Assembly: GCF_026914265.1 (NCBI RefSeq)
Contig: NC_069124.1
Coordinates: forward strand, 29,193,423-29,257,422
Reading direction: 5' to 3'
From: Mya arenaria
Lineage: Eukaryota; Mollusca; Bivalvia; Myida; Myidae
Length of the DNA: 64,000 bases
Both the position numbers and the translations under genes were made by a program. The notes under the pieces were generated by a model. That model was not told where the DNA came from and made no database searches. It saw only the letters and a program-made list of their open reading frames with translations. The stretch's first letter is position 1. Each line of letters starts with the position of its first letter. This document shows positions 36,295 through 49,388 of the stretch, piece by piece.

Positions 36295-36699
36295 GTTGGC
36301 AAGAAAAGACCAATACGAATTTAATAACACGTATAAAGTTCATAAACGTTTCAAATAGTAAACGTACATCCAAATAGAAATTAAAGTAGTGAGTTGTATA
36401 TGATGATAATGACAATCTCACGATTTAAAGATTAATTGTAAAACAAAACTTTCTCATTAATGCGCGTCAGGTATACTCAACTGATATAAACATAATTATA
36501 CGGCCAAATCACCAAAATTAGTTTTTAGAACATTAAGCTTTTTCTCTACCGCGATACATCACATCACTCGGGCAGATATCTTGTGATACGTTTAGAATGT
36601 GCTTGATATGCACAGAACATGGTAATTAACAACCGATGTAAAAATAGATTCCCGAAAAAGAACCTTAAAGGTACTCGCTCATGTTTTGGGACAAATCAT

Positions 36700-36965
36700 T
36701 TTTACAGGTTATGCGTCTAAAACCACATGTTTCCTTACTATGATATCCAAATTGCAGAAAAGTACAATTGTAGTATAAAAAGGTATTTTGGTTCTATTGG
36801 AGTGTGAACCCAAACCGATGTTATCAAGAAAAAATAGAAAACTGACGCCACAACCACTTGTCCACCAGAACTTCAACAAAAGTATTTGATGTTTTGCCAT
36901 TTTAACAATACATTGATAACACCACGTGATAATCTCAATCAGCAAATCACATTAACAACAAAGCT
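36700..36965 (-). promoter_or_regulatory. conserved upstream block of P450 copy A
   Basis: The block matches 55,560-55,720, upstream of copy C. On the minus strand it holds an E-box CACGTG (36,923-36,928), then an ATG (36,900) opening MAKHQILLLKFWWTSGCG. Copy C has the parallel MSKYPTLLYKSWWPSGGG followed by a GTAAGT donor; here the donor reads GTCAGT. It could be an ancestral 5' exon with its promoter. That role is inferred from position and conservation only. Confidence 0.35.
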
Positions 36966-37599
36966 GAAATTATGTAACCAATAGTTTTAACGCTAATGAA
37001 AATTGGGGTCTTCAAGTGCAATATTTAAGTTAAAATCAACATCAGCTAAAGGGTTCCAGCTTTTGGAGTCTTAGTTTTAACACTTCTATTAATGATTTCC
37101 ACACTTAATTTTGTCATCCAAAAGAGTACACTATATAAAGAATCATGAACGAGTCCTTGGAATAGCGTTTTAGATTTTACTTAAATGTGAATAAGCACGT
37201 TAATTTTCCAATAAATATCAATCATAACGTTTTCTTGGATGTCTCCCTCATGCTTTTCTTCCACACTGGATAGGTATTTTAATTTATTTCATATAACTGT
37301 ATACAAAAATATTAATTAGAAATGATTTTTAGAGGAACTATTGCACGCCAACTGTGATCTTAATTTTTTACGCGTCATGAAGTCCGCGAACAAGCCTCGT
37401 AACGCGCGTTATCTCGTGTCGGATTTGTCTATCCGGACCGCAAACATACGATGTATATTACTAGTATTATTCTGTCCTATGAAGTTTTACGTTATAAAAT
37501 ATGAAGTTGATTTTGGTTGATGTGTTGTTGCGTTGAACATTGATATTAGTGAAAATATTTGAAGGCTTTTAACATTAACAGAGCGTATTAGCAATAGTA

Positions 37600-37895
37600 A
37601 GATTACCTGAATTAAAATCTTAATGACTGAGCGTAGCCAATGAGCCCTTCTTAATATTAAAGATTTAATTCAGATCAACTACCTGACTTAGAATACAACC
37701 TCATTTGCTGACACATTGTCAACGCAAAATCTGACGTAGGGATTGGGTTTCGGATGAGTGGCAGTTGGTGGACCTTTAAACACCCGCGAAAGGTGAAGTT
37801 CCTAATTATTTAGTCTAAAACGTAATGGTTACCTATTTGTAATTTCATTGGCTGTAAATGTAGGTTGTATAATAGTGTTACAGACAGACAATTTT
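37600..37895. repeat. palindromic repeat family, partial copy
   Basis: The segment shares CTGACTTAGAATACAACCTC, GGACCTTTAAACAC and CATTGGCTG/GTAGGTTGTAT with 46,400-46,880. The pieces are in the same order. Confidence 0.65.
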
Positions 37896-38219
37896 AGTTA
37901 TTCTAACTGATGGTCTACTGTCTAACCATCATTCTATTTTCACAGTCTTTCAAGGGGACTAAGAGATAGGTAGCTTACTTGGAATCCATAGCGCTTACCT
38001 TTGTCCTTGAATTGTGAACTTGAGCCGGCATGTCTGGGACTGAACTTCGTCGCGATGACGTGGATTCTTGTAGACGTGTTAGAGATAGGGAGCGGACACG
38101 TATGTTATGGCTTCAAAACTAAATGTTATGTGACACATGCATACTAGCAACGTTTAACCAAGTGTTATTCTTCAGGGACTCGTTCATGGTTTGTAAAATA
38201 CACTTTTTACTACGACAAA

Positions 38220-39440
38220 AATGTGACAAATCATTAGGATTATTAAACCTAAGATACTGATGGATGTAACACCTTTAACAACTGTTGAAATATGCTCTAA
38301 TAATGTCCACAATTTTGAAATGTGTTTCTTGCCCGATTCAATAAAAGGCTATAGCCTGATTGGTTGAGTTACATTATCACGTGATGCAATCAATGCTTTA
38401 AATAAAGGTTTAAATTTCCCCTAGCTTAGAATGAGTGTCGGTGGGATAGTTGATAATATGTTGGTTTGGTGTTGTTTTTCTGACAGTATTGTCGTGTCTT
38501 CCCACTAAAACCAGTTTCTATACTTGAATGTTATTTTTTTTTCGGCATTTTCTATAACAATTGTTAAAATAATTAGAAGATAGGTGTTATTAGATGCATT
38601 TCTGCGAAATCATTATAAGAGACAAAACATAAACGAGACCCTCTTAGTTCCACAAATGCAAACTATTGATATGTGCATAACTCATGGTTGACATAATATT
38701 TTGAATGCAAAATGTGTCCGTGTTATATTTCGCTGGCTTAACCAATCAACCGTTCATCAATGCCATTGAGAGCCTGCTACTAACAAAGTTTTTTGGAACC
38801 CTTAACAACATGCAAATATGGGAGAGGGCCATTACTGGTGTTGTCAAAACTGTTACCAAATCCATTTGCATTCTATTGTCGGTTTAATTTTGTGTTCATT
38901 TTTGCATTGATATTTTCATTGTCAAATGTGTTTTTGTGCATATAAATATTATCAAAATTGCACATAAGCTCTTTTTATACTCTTACATCACTTTGATAAT
39001 TTGACACAAGGTTTGCATTTAACCTATATCATGCAAACTCTACAGTGTCTACCACCTGGCACGTCAGGGGTGGAAAATGGTTTAATAATGTGTTCAGGAT
39101 TTAATACATAAAGTGTCACCTTGCGACTAATAATCGCAGAATCGCCCAAATGATCCAAGTACCACTTCAGTTTCGGGTTATGCTCATGTTACGCAATTCA
39201 TTATGACATTGGAATGATAGTAAACTCCCTTTTTAACTAGGCAAACTGGCACTTTGGTGATATTTTGACATTTGGTCTACAGAAAAGAGTTTTGCACCTA
39301 ATATGCACTTATCTTTAATAAGTATATTGAAAATTTCCACATGCATGGATAAGCCGGACAAGCCAAAATCGTTCGAAAGAACTTATGGACGAACGAACGC
39401 ACAGACGTAAGTTGTTGTTTTAAATCCCCCAATGTTTGGC
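38220..39440 (+). repeat. segmental duplication: left flank of minisatellite 1
   Basis: The stretch is collinear with about 50,845-51,665. Shared phrases include TTAAACCTAAGATACTGAT, CAATAAAAGGCTATAGCCTG and ACAAGCCAAAATCGT. It shows that both minisatellites were copied together with their flanks. Confidence 0.75.
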
Positions 39441-39704
39441 CAAGCACCGACAAGCCAAAATAAAAGAGAATTCAACCAATGACCATTGAGTGTGACCTTC
39501 ACTCACATATATATATGTCTGGCATATTGTGAATATTTGTGCCATGTTAAGTAAATGCCGACAAGCCCTAATCGTCGTTAATCGACAAAACAAAATTGGA
39601 ACAGACACATACACTTGAACGTAAAAATATACTAGACAACTATCTGCCTATCTGCCATCGAATTCTTTGGATATTCTATATGTGCAAAATAGATTTTCAA
39701 CGAC

Positions 39705-41458
39705 AGAAGTTTCAACTTTTAAGTTTATATAGTCACTTCAAGTCTCAACCGACATCTCAGCTGGGACGACAGATGTTTCAGCTTCTGCGTTAATATAGTC
39801 ACTTCAAATGTCAACCGACATCTCAGCTTGGCGAAACATGTTTCAGCTTCTGAGTTTATATAGTAACTTCAAGTGTCAACCGACATCTTAGCTGGACGAC
39901 AAATATTTCAGCTTCTCAGTTTATATAGTAACTTCAAATGTCAACCGACATCTTAGCTGGATGACAAATGTTTCAGCTTCTCAGTTTATATAGTATTTTC
40001 AAATGTCAACCGACATCTCAGCTGGGCGACAAATGTTTCAGCTTCTCAGTCTATATAGTAACTTCAAGTGTCAACCGACATCTCAGTTTGGCGACAAATG
40101 TTTCAGCTTCTTAGTTTATATAGTAACTTCAAGTGTCAACCGACATCTCAGCTAGGCGACAAATGTTTCAGCTTTTCAGTTTATATAGTCACTTCAAGTG
40201 TCAACCAATATCTCAGCTGGACGACAGATGTTTCAGCTGCTGAGTTTATGTAGTCACTTCAAATGTCAACCGACATCTTAGCTGGACGACAGATGTTTCA
40301 GCTTCTCAGTTTATATTGTAACTTCAAATGTCAACCGAAATCTCAGCTGTAACGACAGATGATTCAGCTTCTTTGTTTATATAGTCACTTCAAATGTCAA
40401 GCGACATCTAAGGTGGGACGACAAATGTTTCAGCTTCTGAGTTTATAGTAACTTCAAGTTTCAACCGACATCTCAGCTGGACGACAGGTGATTCAGCTTC
40501 TTAGTTTATAAAGTCTCTTCAAATGTCAACCGACATCTTAGCTGGACGACAAATGTTTCAGCTTCTCAGTATATATAGTCACTTCAAATGTCAACCGACA
40601 TCTTAGCTGGACGACATATATTTCAGCTTCTGAGTTTGTATAGTCACTTCAAATGTCAACCGACATCTTAGCTGGACGACATATGTTTCATTTTCTGAGT
40701 TTATATAGTCACTTCAAATGTCAACCGACATCTTAGCTGGACGATATATGTTTCATTTTCTGGGTTTATATTGTAACTTCAAGTGTCAACCAATATCTTA
40801 GCTGGACGACAAATTTTTCAGCTTTTTAGTTTATATAGTCACTTCAAGTGTCAACCAATATCTCAGCTGGACGACAGATGTTTCAGCTGCTGAGTTTATG
40901 TAGTCACTTCAAATGTCAACCGACATCTTAGCTGGACGACAGATGTTTCAGCTTCTCAGTTTATATTGTAACTTCAAATGTCAACCGACATCTCAGCTGT
41001 AACGACAGATGATTCAGCTTCTTTGTTTATATAGTCACTTCAAATGTCAACCAACATCTAAGGTGGGACGACAAATGTTTCAGCTTCTGAGTTTATAGTA
41101 ACTTCAAGTTTCAACCGACATCTCAGCTGGACGACAGGTGATTCAGCTTCTTAGTTTATAAAGTCTCTTCAAATGTCAACCGACATCTTAGCTGGACGAC
41201 AAATGTTTCAGCTTCTCATTATATATAGTCACTTCAAATGTCAACCGACATCTTAGCTGGGCGACAAATATTTCAGCTTCATAGTTTATATAGTAACTTC
41301 AAGTGTCAACCAACATCTCAGCAGGACGACAAATTTTTCAGCTTCATAGTTTATATAGTAACTTCAAGTGTCAACCGACATCTTAGCTGGACGACATATA
41401 ATACAGCTTCTCAGTCTATATAGTAACTTCAAGTGTCAACCGACATCTCAGCTCAGCT
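39705..41458 (+). repeat. 65-bp minisatellite array 1
   Basis: About 27 tandem units. The common form is ACTTCAAATGTCAACCGACA followed by TCTTAGCTGGACGACAAATG and TTTCAGCTTCTCAGTTTATA with TAGTA. Units differ by scattered substitutions and a few small indels. About 450 bases near 40,150-40,605 recur at 40,800-41,255, exactly 650 bases (ten units) later, which shows higher-order duplication. Confidence 0.95.
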
Positions 41459-41714
41459 CAGAATTTAGATAATTACTCAATTTTGAAGCTAAAAAACGTG
41501 AAGATTTTACTTTCACATATTCATTTTTATAAGGTTATTGTATTATTTAAGAAACAGGTAAATACAATTTTAATATATTTGTAGAATTTTTATTACCTCC
41601 GTTTAATATATAATATCATTTTATAGTAGCTTCATTATCGTGTTATCTAAATATGCAATGCATGCCAAAATAATAGAATGCTTAATACATGTAAATTAAA
41701 CATAAACATAATCT

Positions 41715-41980
41715 CGACACATCTTTGCATCCTAATGATGGATGGCTTTTCTATAATTAACTAGCAAATATTGTCATATGTTAAACTACACAAAAATATA
41801 AAAAAAGACCCATCCGAGTTATTTGAAGACCATTACATTTTCAATGAAACAATATCGTGTATAAATACAATCAACGTAATAGCTCACACATAAATAAAGC
41901 CAATACACATGTACCACTATGATGAACGCAGGAAATAAACGGACGTGCAAATACATTTTGATATGGTATCGGATTGGTAC
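41715..41980 (+). repeat. left flank of P450 unit B
   Basis: Collinear with 34,240-34,600 and 53,385-53,770 (GATGGATGGCT, AAATATTGTCATATGTTAA, TTACATTTTCAATGAAACAA). In this unit it is followed by a LINE fragment rather than directly by the P450 sequence. Confidence 0.75.
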
Positions 41981-42007
41981 AAAATAAAGAACATGGCAAT
42001 ACATTCA

Positions 42008-42660
42008 GTAAAACAAGTTGCATGTTGCTGGGTTCCAATGCAAAGTTGAGAAATGCATATGCACTCATATTTTTCGTAGACAAAGTACTGTTTGAAAATG
42101 TAACTTCGAAGAAATTTCTTGGATTTGTTATTGAGTCATCATTGTCATGGAATCTGTAAGTTGACTTTATCTGCAATAAAGTAACTGCAAAGATAGCCCT
42201 TTTAAAAGGCTCAATTGCTTTTTAACGGATCAAATGAGAAAATTGTTTTATAAACCGTATATACTTATTATGTTTGACTAATGTTGTAGTATTTGGGGGA
42301 AAAGTAAACAAACGCATATCAGACGAATAAGCATGCTTCAAAAAAGCTGCAGAAATAATTATCTTTAAGCCTATAAGAACGCCATCGCATGAATTATTTA
42401 TAGTATTAGAATGGCTTTAATTTGAATACCGTTGCAAATATCAAACGGCTGTTATGGTATATAAATATATTAACAATCTTACACCGAGTAATATAAGATA
42501 CATTATTCAGATATCTAGCAATACTCGATATGAATTACGATCTTCTACGCGACAAGACATTGCTCACATTCGACATAAAACATACTACAAAAAAACACTC
42601 GTTTGCATGCTACAGTGTGAGAGTTTATTACCTTTAACCAGAAGGAATACGTAAATCGAA
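42008..42660 (+). mobile_element. non-LTR retrotransposon (LINE) fragment, 3' end of reverse transcriptase
   Basis: The plus strand reads SKTSCMLLGSNAKLRNAYAL, KFLGFVIESSLSWNL, VDFICNKVTAKIALLK, LTDQMRKLFYKPYILIMFD, CSIWGKSKQTHIRRISML and VMVYKYINNLTPSNIRYII. These match the downstream half of LINE ORF2 (the LGVxID..LSW and ILPxFDYCxxxWG motifs). Several stops and frame changes make it a dead 5'-truncated copy. The clade (Jockey/CR1-like) is uncertain. Confidence 0.82.
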
Positions 42661-42729
42661 CACGGAAAAGATTTTAAGGTATTAGCTATGTAATACAACT
42701 CTGGAAACATCGGGTAACATCGACATATA

Positions 42730-43930
42730 TATCGCATCTCGCCGTAACAGATCGCGACAAACATCGGGCGTATTTGGCCTGTACCGGATGTTGCTTTTTT
42801 TTAGAAACAGAAGGTATTTCCCGGCTATTCATAGGTCAATAATGGAATTTCTACATCGTAGGATTTGGAAACATTGTGATCTTTTTCTCATGAATATACG
42901 TTTAAAATAAATAAACACTTAAAGTACACGCTTACAGTTGATTACGATACATCTAACAATTTGAGTCATTACAGTAAAACATGGATTATAAGTGAAATAT
43001 ACGCGTAAGAGAAGATTTTCTCTCGAAAAAACGAACTGTCAACAATCGGCATGAAACTGGGATATTCAGATATTCGTATCAAAGGGCTCTGAATGTAAGT
43101 ATCCTTGAGCAGTTTTGTACGTTGATGTGTTCAAAAACGTTTTTGTTTTTTTTAATTTATCTTTGGAATTCTTAAATCATTTTTATTAGCTAAATGTTTA
43201 GACAGCATGTTCATATTTTACATGTACTTATGTACATGTTAAATATTTTTATATGTACTTATGTACATAACTTATGTTTAAAATAAGATATGAGTATGTA
43301 ATCTTTAAATGGGTTGTTTTATCTTAGAAAAATATTAGACTTAAAATTTTGTTTAAAAATGATGTGTTTTGGTACGTGACCTATTTCTAACATACCACAA
43401 TACATGTATATACCCGTTATTTGTTTACAAAATGCATGTTTTCAAAATTAACCTGTGAAAAAAAGTTATGTGTGGTTTGGGGCTTGAAGCCGCATCTGCT
43501 AGGACACTATTGACATTCATTGGCTTGGTGTAGGTCTCGTTAAAACCCCATACTGTTGTGAATCATTAGCAACCATATGCACAACAACTACACATTTGTG
43601 CCTACCATCCCTTACTCTTGGCTAAAACAGATATTAGTGCAGAATGTATAATACTTGTGCATTTGTATTTTACGGTGGTAGTTTCTGCTGGTTGATAATC
43701 AGAAGTCTAATTTCTTCCAGGCAGGAAAATGACTGAATGTTACTTAGTCAACAACACTGGGTTATGAAGAATTCCAGCCTGCATTAAATACTATGTTGGA
43801 TCCTTGAGAGCGGATTTGACAGCCATGTCCATCCACAAGGCAGTCGCATCTGATCGAGATGATGTGAGTATTTCATATAAAACATATTTGACTTGGTTTT
43901 TGTTTTTATAAACCTACTGTATTCAATAAT
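42730..43930. other. no assignable gene
   Basis: A segment at about 43,721-43,863 between CTTCCAG and GATGAT|GTGAGT could be a spliced non-coding or relic exon, but no protein motif supports it. Nothing else is visible. Confidence 0.3.
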
Positions 43931-43931
43931 C

Positions 43932-43981
43932 AAGTGGTGGTGGTGGTGATGGTGGTGATGGTGGTCAAGTGGTGGTGGTGG

Positions 43982-44039
<58 letters not shown>

Positions 44040-44060
44040 GATGATGATGATGGTGATGAA
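43932..44060. repeat. (GGT)n/(GAT)n microsatellite
   Basis: Pure and near-pure GGT and GAT triplets. The poly-His open frame on the minus strand is an artefact. Confidence 0.95.
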
Positions 44061-45405
44061 TTTTATTGATAAATTTAATAATTTTCTTTATATTTATACA
44101 TGTATGTATCAACTTGTTGTTGTTTATTCAAAATAATATCGAGAAATATTAAACTGTTTATATTTTATTTTGTATATGTATGGCAGTATAATTATCTATA
44201 CTAATTAGTTAGAACGGCTTTAAAGTACAACTGTTTTTCTTTACAGCACTAAATATTCTTGATTGGTAAAGTACCTGAAGGTGCATGAAAACCAAATCAG
44301 CATTGAGTAGTTATCATCTGTGCACACACTACGAGTACAAAGCATGGGAACAGACCAAACTTCAAATGTTGAAGAGTGAAGAATTATTGTGAAAAAAACT
44401 AATTGTTAGAATACCAATGACAAAATAACACAGATATACATCAAATTACCCACAGAGATTGTTTACATGTTATAATATTAAAAAAACATTAGTTGAGAAC
44501 TTTCACTCTGATATTTTTGGAGGGGCGAGCCCACTTAGTGTTCTTGTTTCTTCACATATTTTAGTTTAAAAGTACACTCATTTGTTTTAAACTCTGTATT
44601 CTGAGTTAGTATCATAAGTAAAATTCATTTATTTGAAAGAGTACATTTTATGAATAAGTCCAATTAAGCTTTATAAATTTTTACAAGAAAAATGTTGATT
44701 TTTAAGCATTTTATTAGCTATAAAAATGTATGGTAACATGACATTATGTATATTTTCTTCAAACCTGGACGGTAAACTATCATAAATTGTCTTTTAAATT
44801 ATTCAATAGACATCATAGATAATATCTAAAATGATTTCAGCAGCTTGCCTTATAGTTAACTATTTTTTATGAATTTTATAAAACTGCTATATATTTTCAA
44901 ACATCGAAAAACTGCTCTTTTCCGAAGAATCATAAGATCAATCAAAATGATTTTTTTCATGTGTATCAATAATGTGTTCGTTTGAACACTAGTTTTCTGT
45001 TAACTGAAGTTTTTTTTTACCAGAAACTGTTGTGTTTATTTCATAATCTCTGATAATGCGAAAAAAATTCAAATATAGACAAAATATTTACTTGTCGCTC
45101 TTTGTGGCCCTTGGGGTTTGGGGGTGGGTGCAATGAAACATAAATAACTTTTTTAATTCATGGTAAAAAAATCTTCAAAATTTGGATAACAGTCCCATAG
45201 TGTACCGTGATTATAACTTTGCTGTCGGTTAAAGCTTTTAAAAAATGTGTGTATTACGCGGCTAATACCTTAAATGCCAGCTGCAAGAAGTTCTTTTTAA
45301 ATCATCAATTGCAAAAACCATTGTAAAAATTGTATGCAAAATTCCATAGTTTAGTATAGTTTATAAATTATGTATATGTCGATATGTGGAAGCCACATAG
45401 CTTGG
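44061..45405. other. no assignable gene
   Basis: AT-rich, with no recognisable coding or repeat structure. Confidence 0.4.
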
Positions 45406-45407
45406 AA

Positions 45408-45736
45408 TCCTTTATCGCGTAGTGCGGCAATGAAACCGGAACCATCGTAACAATGCGCATGACTTCTTGAATTACTGCTTCTGTGTATACAAGGCGGGGC
45501 TTATCTGCGGCACTGGCGGCCGGTTCTGCCCTACGACGCTATCAATTACTTCTTGAACACAGCCCTGAACGGCCGGGTATGCTGCCATGTACAACACAAG
45601 CCAGCGTATCTTCTTATGTGTAGTGTCAAATCCGGCACTCTGAAGGTCAAACAAGGACATGATCATCCGCAATGTTATCAGCTCATACCCGCATCCATCG
45701 TCTTGTTTCAGTTTCTCGGCGGCATTCAGAATTGCC
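45408..45736 (-). pseudogene. cytochrome P450 fragment, copy B
   Basis: Only the middle of the gene survives. It reads RMIMSLFDLQSAGFDTT (the I-helix oxygen-binding motif A/G-G-x-D-T-T), WLVLYMAAYPAVQGCVQEVI and the following loop, through to a region equivalent to the K-helix. The left end stops within the K-helix block. The right end changes abruptly into the GGACATTTAAACACCCGCGA phrase of the palindromic repeat family. It lies about 10 kb from copy A, on the same strand. Confidence 0.82.
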
Positions 45737-46399
45737 AGGTGGACATTTAAACACCCGCGAAAGTTTAATTCGTTATGATTAAGCCTAGGTCAAAACTATA
45801 TTTCTTGCAGACTAAGAAAAGTACAACACAGTTGCGATTTCCGATTGACAGGTAGAGTTTGATGACACGAAACAGAGTACAAGATGGCATACACAGCTCG
45901 ATAACGTAAGCAATGACAAGACAAAATGTTTAGCAACAAAAATGAGACTACGAACGTGGTCGACTGGCCGAGGCAAAACTGAGATAAAAAAACCCTTCTT
46001 TTGGGGGAAAATTCAGAAACCTCTGCCTGTTTGTCACCAGATATACAGGTTCGTCAACTACCACTTGATGTCGGGCTTCATCTCCCATTATCTCCCTAAC
46101 AACGATATATTGAACAATTATCTTATAACAAATACATCTTGATATAAAACAAAATTCTATTTGAATTACTGGGATACATGTGTAATCAGTAACACGTGAA
46201 ATTAAACAACATTTGTAAACAGTGAATTTGAATTGGTAATTCGATGTCATAACGAAGAGGGACTCGCTAAAACTGATTTCAAACTAATCCCTATTCATAT
46301 TATATCCAAATTCAATCAACCGTACAAACCGGTTTGTTATACAAAGTCCGTAAGGACAAAAGCACTCAGCTATACGTTGTAACGCAGAGAGAGTACTAT

Positions 46400-46880
46400 A
46401 ATACTTAATGGTTATCTATGTAATGGTTAGATGACATGAAGTAAATTATTAATAATTAAAAATGGGCGAAGAGAGCGCGGCGAACGATTCCTTCTTAATC
46501 ATTATGAATTCACTTCATGTCATCCAACTGACTTAGAATACAACCTTATTGGCTGATACACTGTCGTGGAAAAATATGACGCAGGGATTATGTATCGGAT
46601 AATTGGAAATAGGCGGACCTTTAAACACGAGCGAACGCTGAAATTCTTAATGATTAAGGCTACTACTTAATGGTTTTAAATTTGCAATCTCATTGGCTGA
46701 AAATGTAGGTTGTATTCTAATTTCTAAGTAATAGTTAGATGTCATGAAGTGAATTCTTAACTATCAAGAATGCGCGGAGTGAGCGTAGTGAACGGGTCCT
46801 TCTTAATTATTAAGACTTCACTTCATGCCATCTAACTGACATAGAATACAACCCCATTCGTCATGCAAGTTAATGCAATA
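46400..46880. repeat. composite palindromic (MITE-like) element
   Basis: Two blocks, at about 46,425-46,560 and 46,725-46,870, each contain the arm TTAGATGTCATGAAGTGAAT and its inverse ATTCACTTCATGTCATCCAA around a GC-richer core (GAGTGAGCGTAGTGAACG). The outer GGTTGTATTCTAA is also inverted on the far sides. Related pieces occur at 37,600-37,895 and 45,735-45,785. No coding capacity. Confidence 0.7.
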
Positions 46881-46889
46881 TTTACCTTT

Positions 46890-48600
46890 TCACAAAACAT
46901 TTACATCTATATCGCATTCGGATCAAAATATACATAAAACCATGGACATGGTTTGGATATGGACCCTGCTATAGTATAACTACTTAAACCAAATAAAAAC
47001 AAAAAAGTCATAAAGCAGTTCAATACAACAGTTTTATCATAACTTAACGCTGAACAATGAACATGCTCCTTTTTATTTCTGCTTTTTATAGGATAGAAAA
47101 CACATTAGTTTTATCGCGACAAGTAACAATGTTTTTATTAAGGTTAACCATGTGTTAGTGTATTTAACATATTAATTTAAAGATAATATCTATTTCTGTT
47201 TTATATTGATGAATTATTTGATTATGTTTGCAATCATTACATTTTTGAATAGCAACAAAATGACGATACTAAATTATGATAAGAATTATGTAAAAAAGAG
47301 GTAATAATTTTTTTTTTAACTATTATAATTATACAGCAATTTTATTTTAATTTGTTTCTTAAATAATAAAATGTCTAAAAAAACAAAAGTCTGAATGAAA
47401 GCTTTTGACATATTTAAACTTAACATTTTGTAACTTGAAAATGAAAATGAAACTTAAACATAAGCACTTTTTATTAGTAGTAATGGATGGATTACCTAAC
47501 ATTGTTTAGAATAATTAATATTCAACAATTACAAATAGACACTTATCAACTTTAAAAAGAAATTACATTACATATTATTTATTTTGAAATAGGTGCAATT
47601 AATTCAACCCATACACAGCATTGTTAAAAGTTTGCTTTTTGTCAGAAAAAAAGCTATAACCTGTTTTCGGCAGGTCAGATTACCGGTAAGTTTGGCATCG
47701 ATTGAAGGCTATTTCATTGGATGAAAATGTATCAAATATCAAACTTTAAACCTTGGCTTGTAAATAGTCACAATAATGAAATAAATTTTCTCAAAGACAG
47801 CCCAAATACTAATGTATTTTGTATATGACATTTGTTTGTATGAAAAGTTTGTATCTCAATGCAACATTCCTTGTGTTTTTGCCAACAATGTGGTATTGTG
47901 TTTATAATTTTACTGTAAAGTAATATCAGTTGAAAAAGACTCCTTTTAGAACCCTCAACAACTTAACAACAGCACAATTAGTTGGTATAAGAATAAATGA
48001 ATAATCAGGACTCTAAACAAATCTGATAAACCCGTCAAATTACAAAAGTTAACAGTAGAATAAATAACTTGAGTTAAAGAACAACTAATGGAAAACCTGA
48101 GTAATCAGTGCATACATGTATCACCAAAGACCTTTATATATGTATGTACTTTCATCTATATGATGTACCATATGGTTCAGGGTCACATTGTATAAAATAG
48201 AGGTGCACCTCTTTTTTAATAGATTAACCCCTCTATGGTTAGGGCTTCCCACTAGAGTCTTTCTAATTTACAGGTGCACATCTTTATTAAGAGATATAGG
48301 TCTAAAAATAACAGAAGTTCATCAATTATTCTCTATTAATGAAATAGAGGTGAACCTCCAGAGGCTAATCCATGATTTGACATAGGAGGGGGCGTAACAT
48401 AGGGGCATACAGTTTTGACTTGCGCCCATCCCTCATGACCAAAATTAAGGTGTTTTAGGGAGGTTTCCTGTTTCTCCCCCAAAAATAATTGAAACAATTT
48501 TAATCCGAAATAGTGCATAATTTGCATTATATTCGGTACTATTGTCAGCTTAAAGTGACTTTTACACTAAAAAAGGATATATCTAAACAATATCACAAAC
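46890..48600. other. no assignable gene
   Basis: Strongly AT-rich. AGAGGTGCACCTC near 48,200 and AGAGGTGAACCTCC near 48,350 form short self-complementary phrases, but no element boundary can be set. Confidence 0.35.
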
Positions 48601-48603
48601 TAG

Positions 48604-49320
48604 TTAACTACTAACGCTAAGGAACACATTTTTCTTTAATAACTCATAGGGGGCATTAGCGATTACCAAAGACAATAGAACCCTTGTGTTCTTAATGTGT
48701 ACACCTCTAAACAACTTTTTTAAGCTGTAATTTCTCTCCTTTAATATTAAGTAAAAGGTCGGCAGCATATGCTTGAATTCTCCACCCACCAGTGGACTCT
48801 ATCCCTGCATAGGTTTCTAACAAATTATCTCTTTCTAGGAAGAATAACACATTGCTTGGACCATTTCTTATTAAAATTGTTGAAAGCCCTCTGTAGAACT
48901 CTTTCACTCCATACGTGAGGTAAATATTCTTAAAAGCATGGGCAGTATTGTTGTATTGAGCATGGTAAGATCTGTCTTGCATTAGCACTTGCATGTGTTC
49001 AAAGGGTGACAGCAATGCTTCCACTGAGCCTGTTAACATAGTGGCTGAAGGTTTCACAACAAACATTGGAGTGAATAGATTATAGTGGTAAATCTGGCGC
49101 TGGAAATCATAATACAACCCAAACATAAGTGACATTGATGTCGTTTTCTGCAATAACGATGGTAGCAAACCTCTGTATATATGAGTCAACCCCTCTTTTC
49201 GTATCTGCTGGATGGCTTTCAATATCTTAACACCATGAAGCTGCTGACGAAACATTATTTTTGATCGGGAAGGCCAGGCTTATGTTAACAAAAGCAAATC
49301 CCCACTTATTCTCCGGCTTC
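48604..49320 (-). pseudogene. SLC25A51-like mitochondrial carrier pseudogene
   Basis: The longest open part (49,255-48,707) reads MFRQQLHGVKILKAIQQIRK, YRGLLPSLLQKTTSMSLMFG, EALLSPFEHMQVLMQDR and YRGLSTILIRNGPSNVLFF. These line up with SLC25A51/52, the mitochondrial NAD+ carrier group, family length about 297 residues. Just upstream, a different frame gives WGFAFVNISLAFPIK, the first carrier signature. The C-terminal part (VGGEFKHMLPTFYLI, LFRGVHIKNTRVLLS) follows in another frame. About 35-40 codons, including the third signature and its helix, are missing between the two. With two frame changes, an internal deletion and a stop upstream of the first signature, it is not functional. The lack of introns fits either a retrocopy or a naturally intronless gene. 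Confidence 0.85.
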
Positions 49321-49388
49321 TGCTAGTGGCTGAGTAACTTGACAAAATAAGCTTCCTACGCAACATTGCTTTCCCCAGCTGGCATTTC

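Noticed and set aside
43721-43863. Segment bounded by CTTCCAG and GATGAT|GTGAGT
   Set aside because: Splice-like ends, but no coding content in any frame. A non-coding exon is possible, but cannot be supported.
43930-44112. Poly-histidine open frame
   Set aside because: It is the minus-strand reading of a GAT/GGT microsatellite.
45942-46250. Overlapping 66- and 100-codon frames on opposite strands
   Set aside because: No motif in either, and the region abuts the palindromic repeat.
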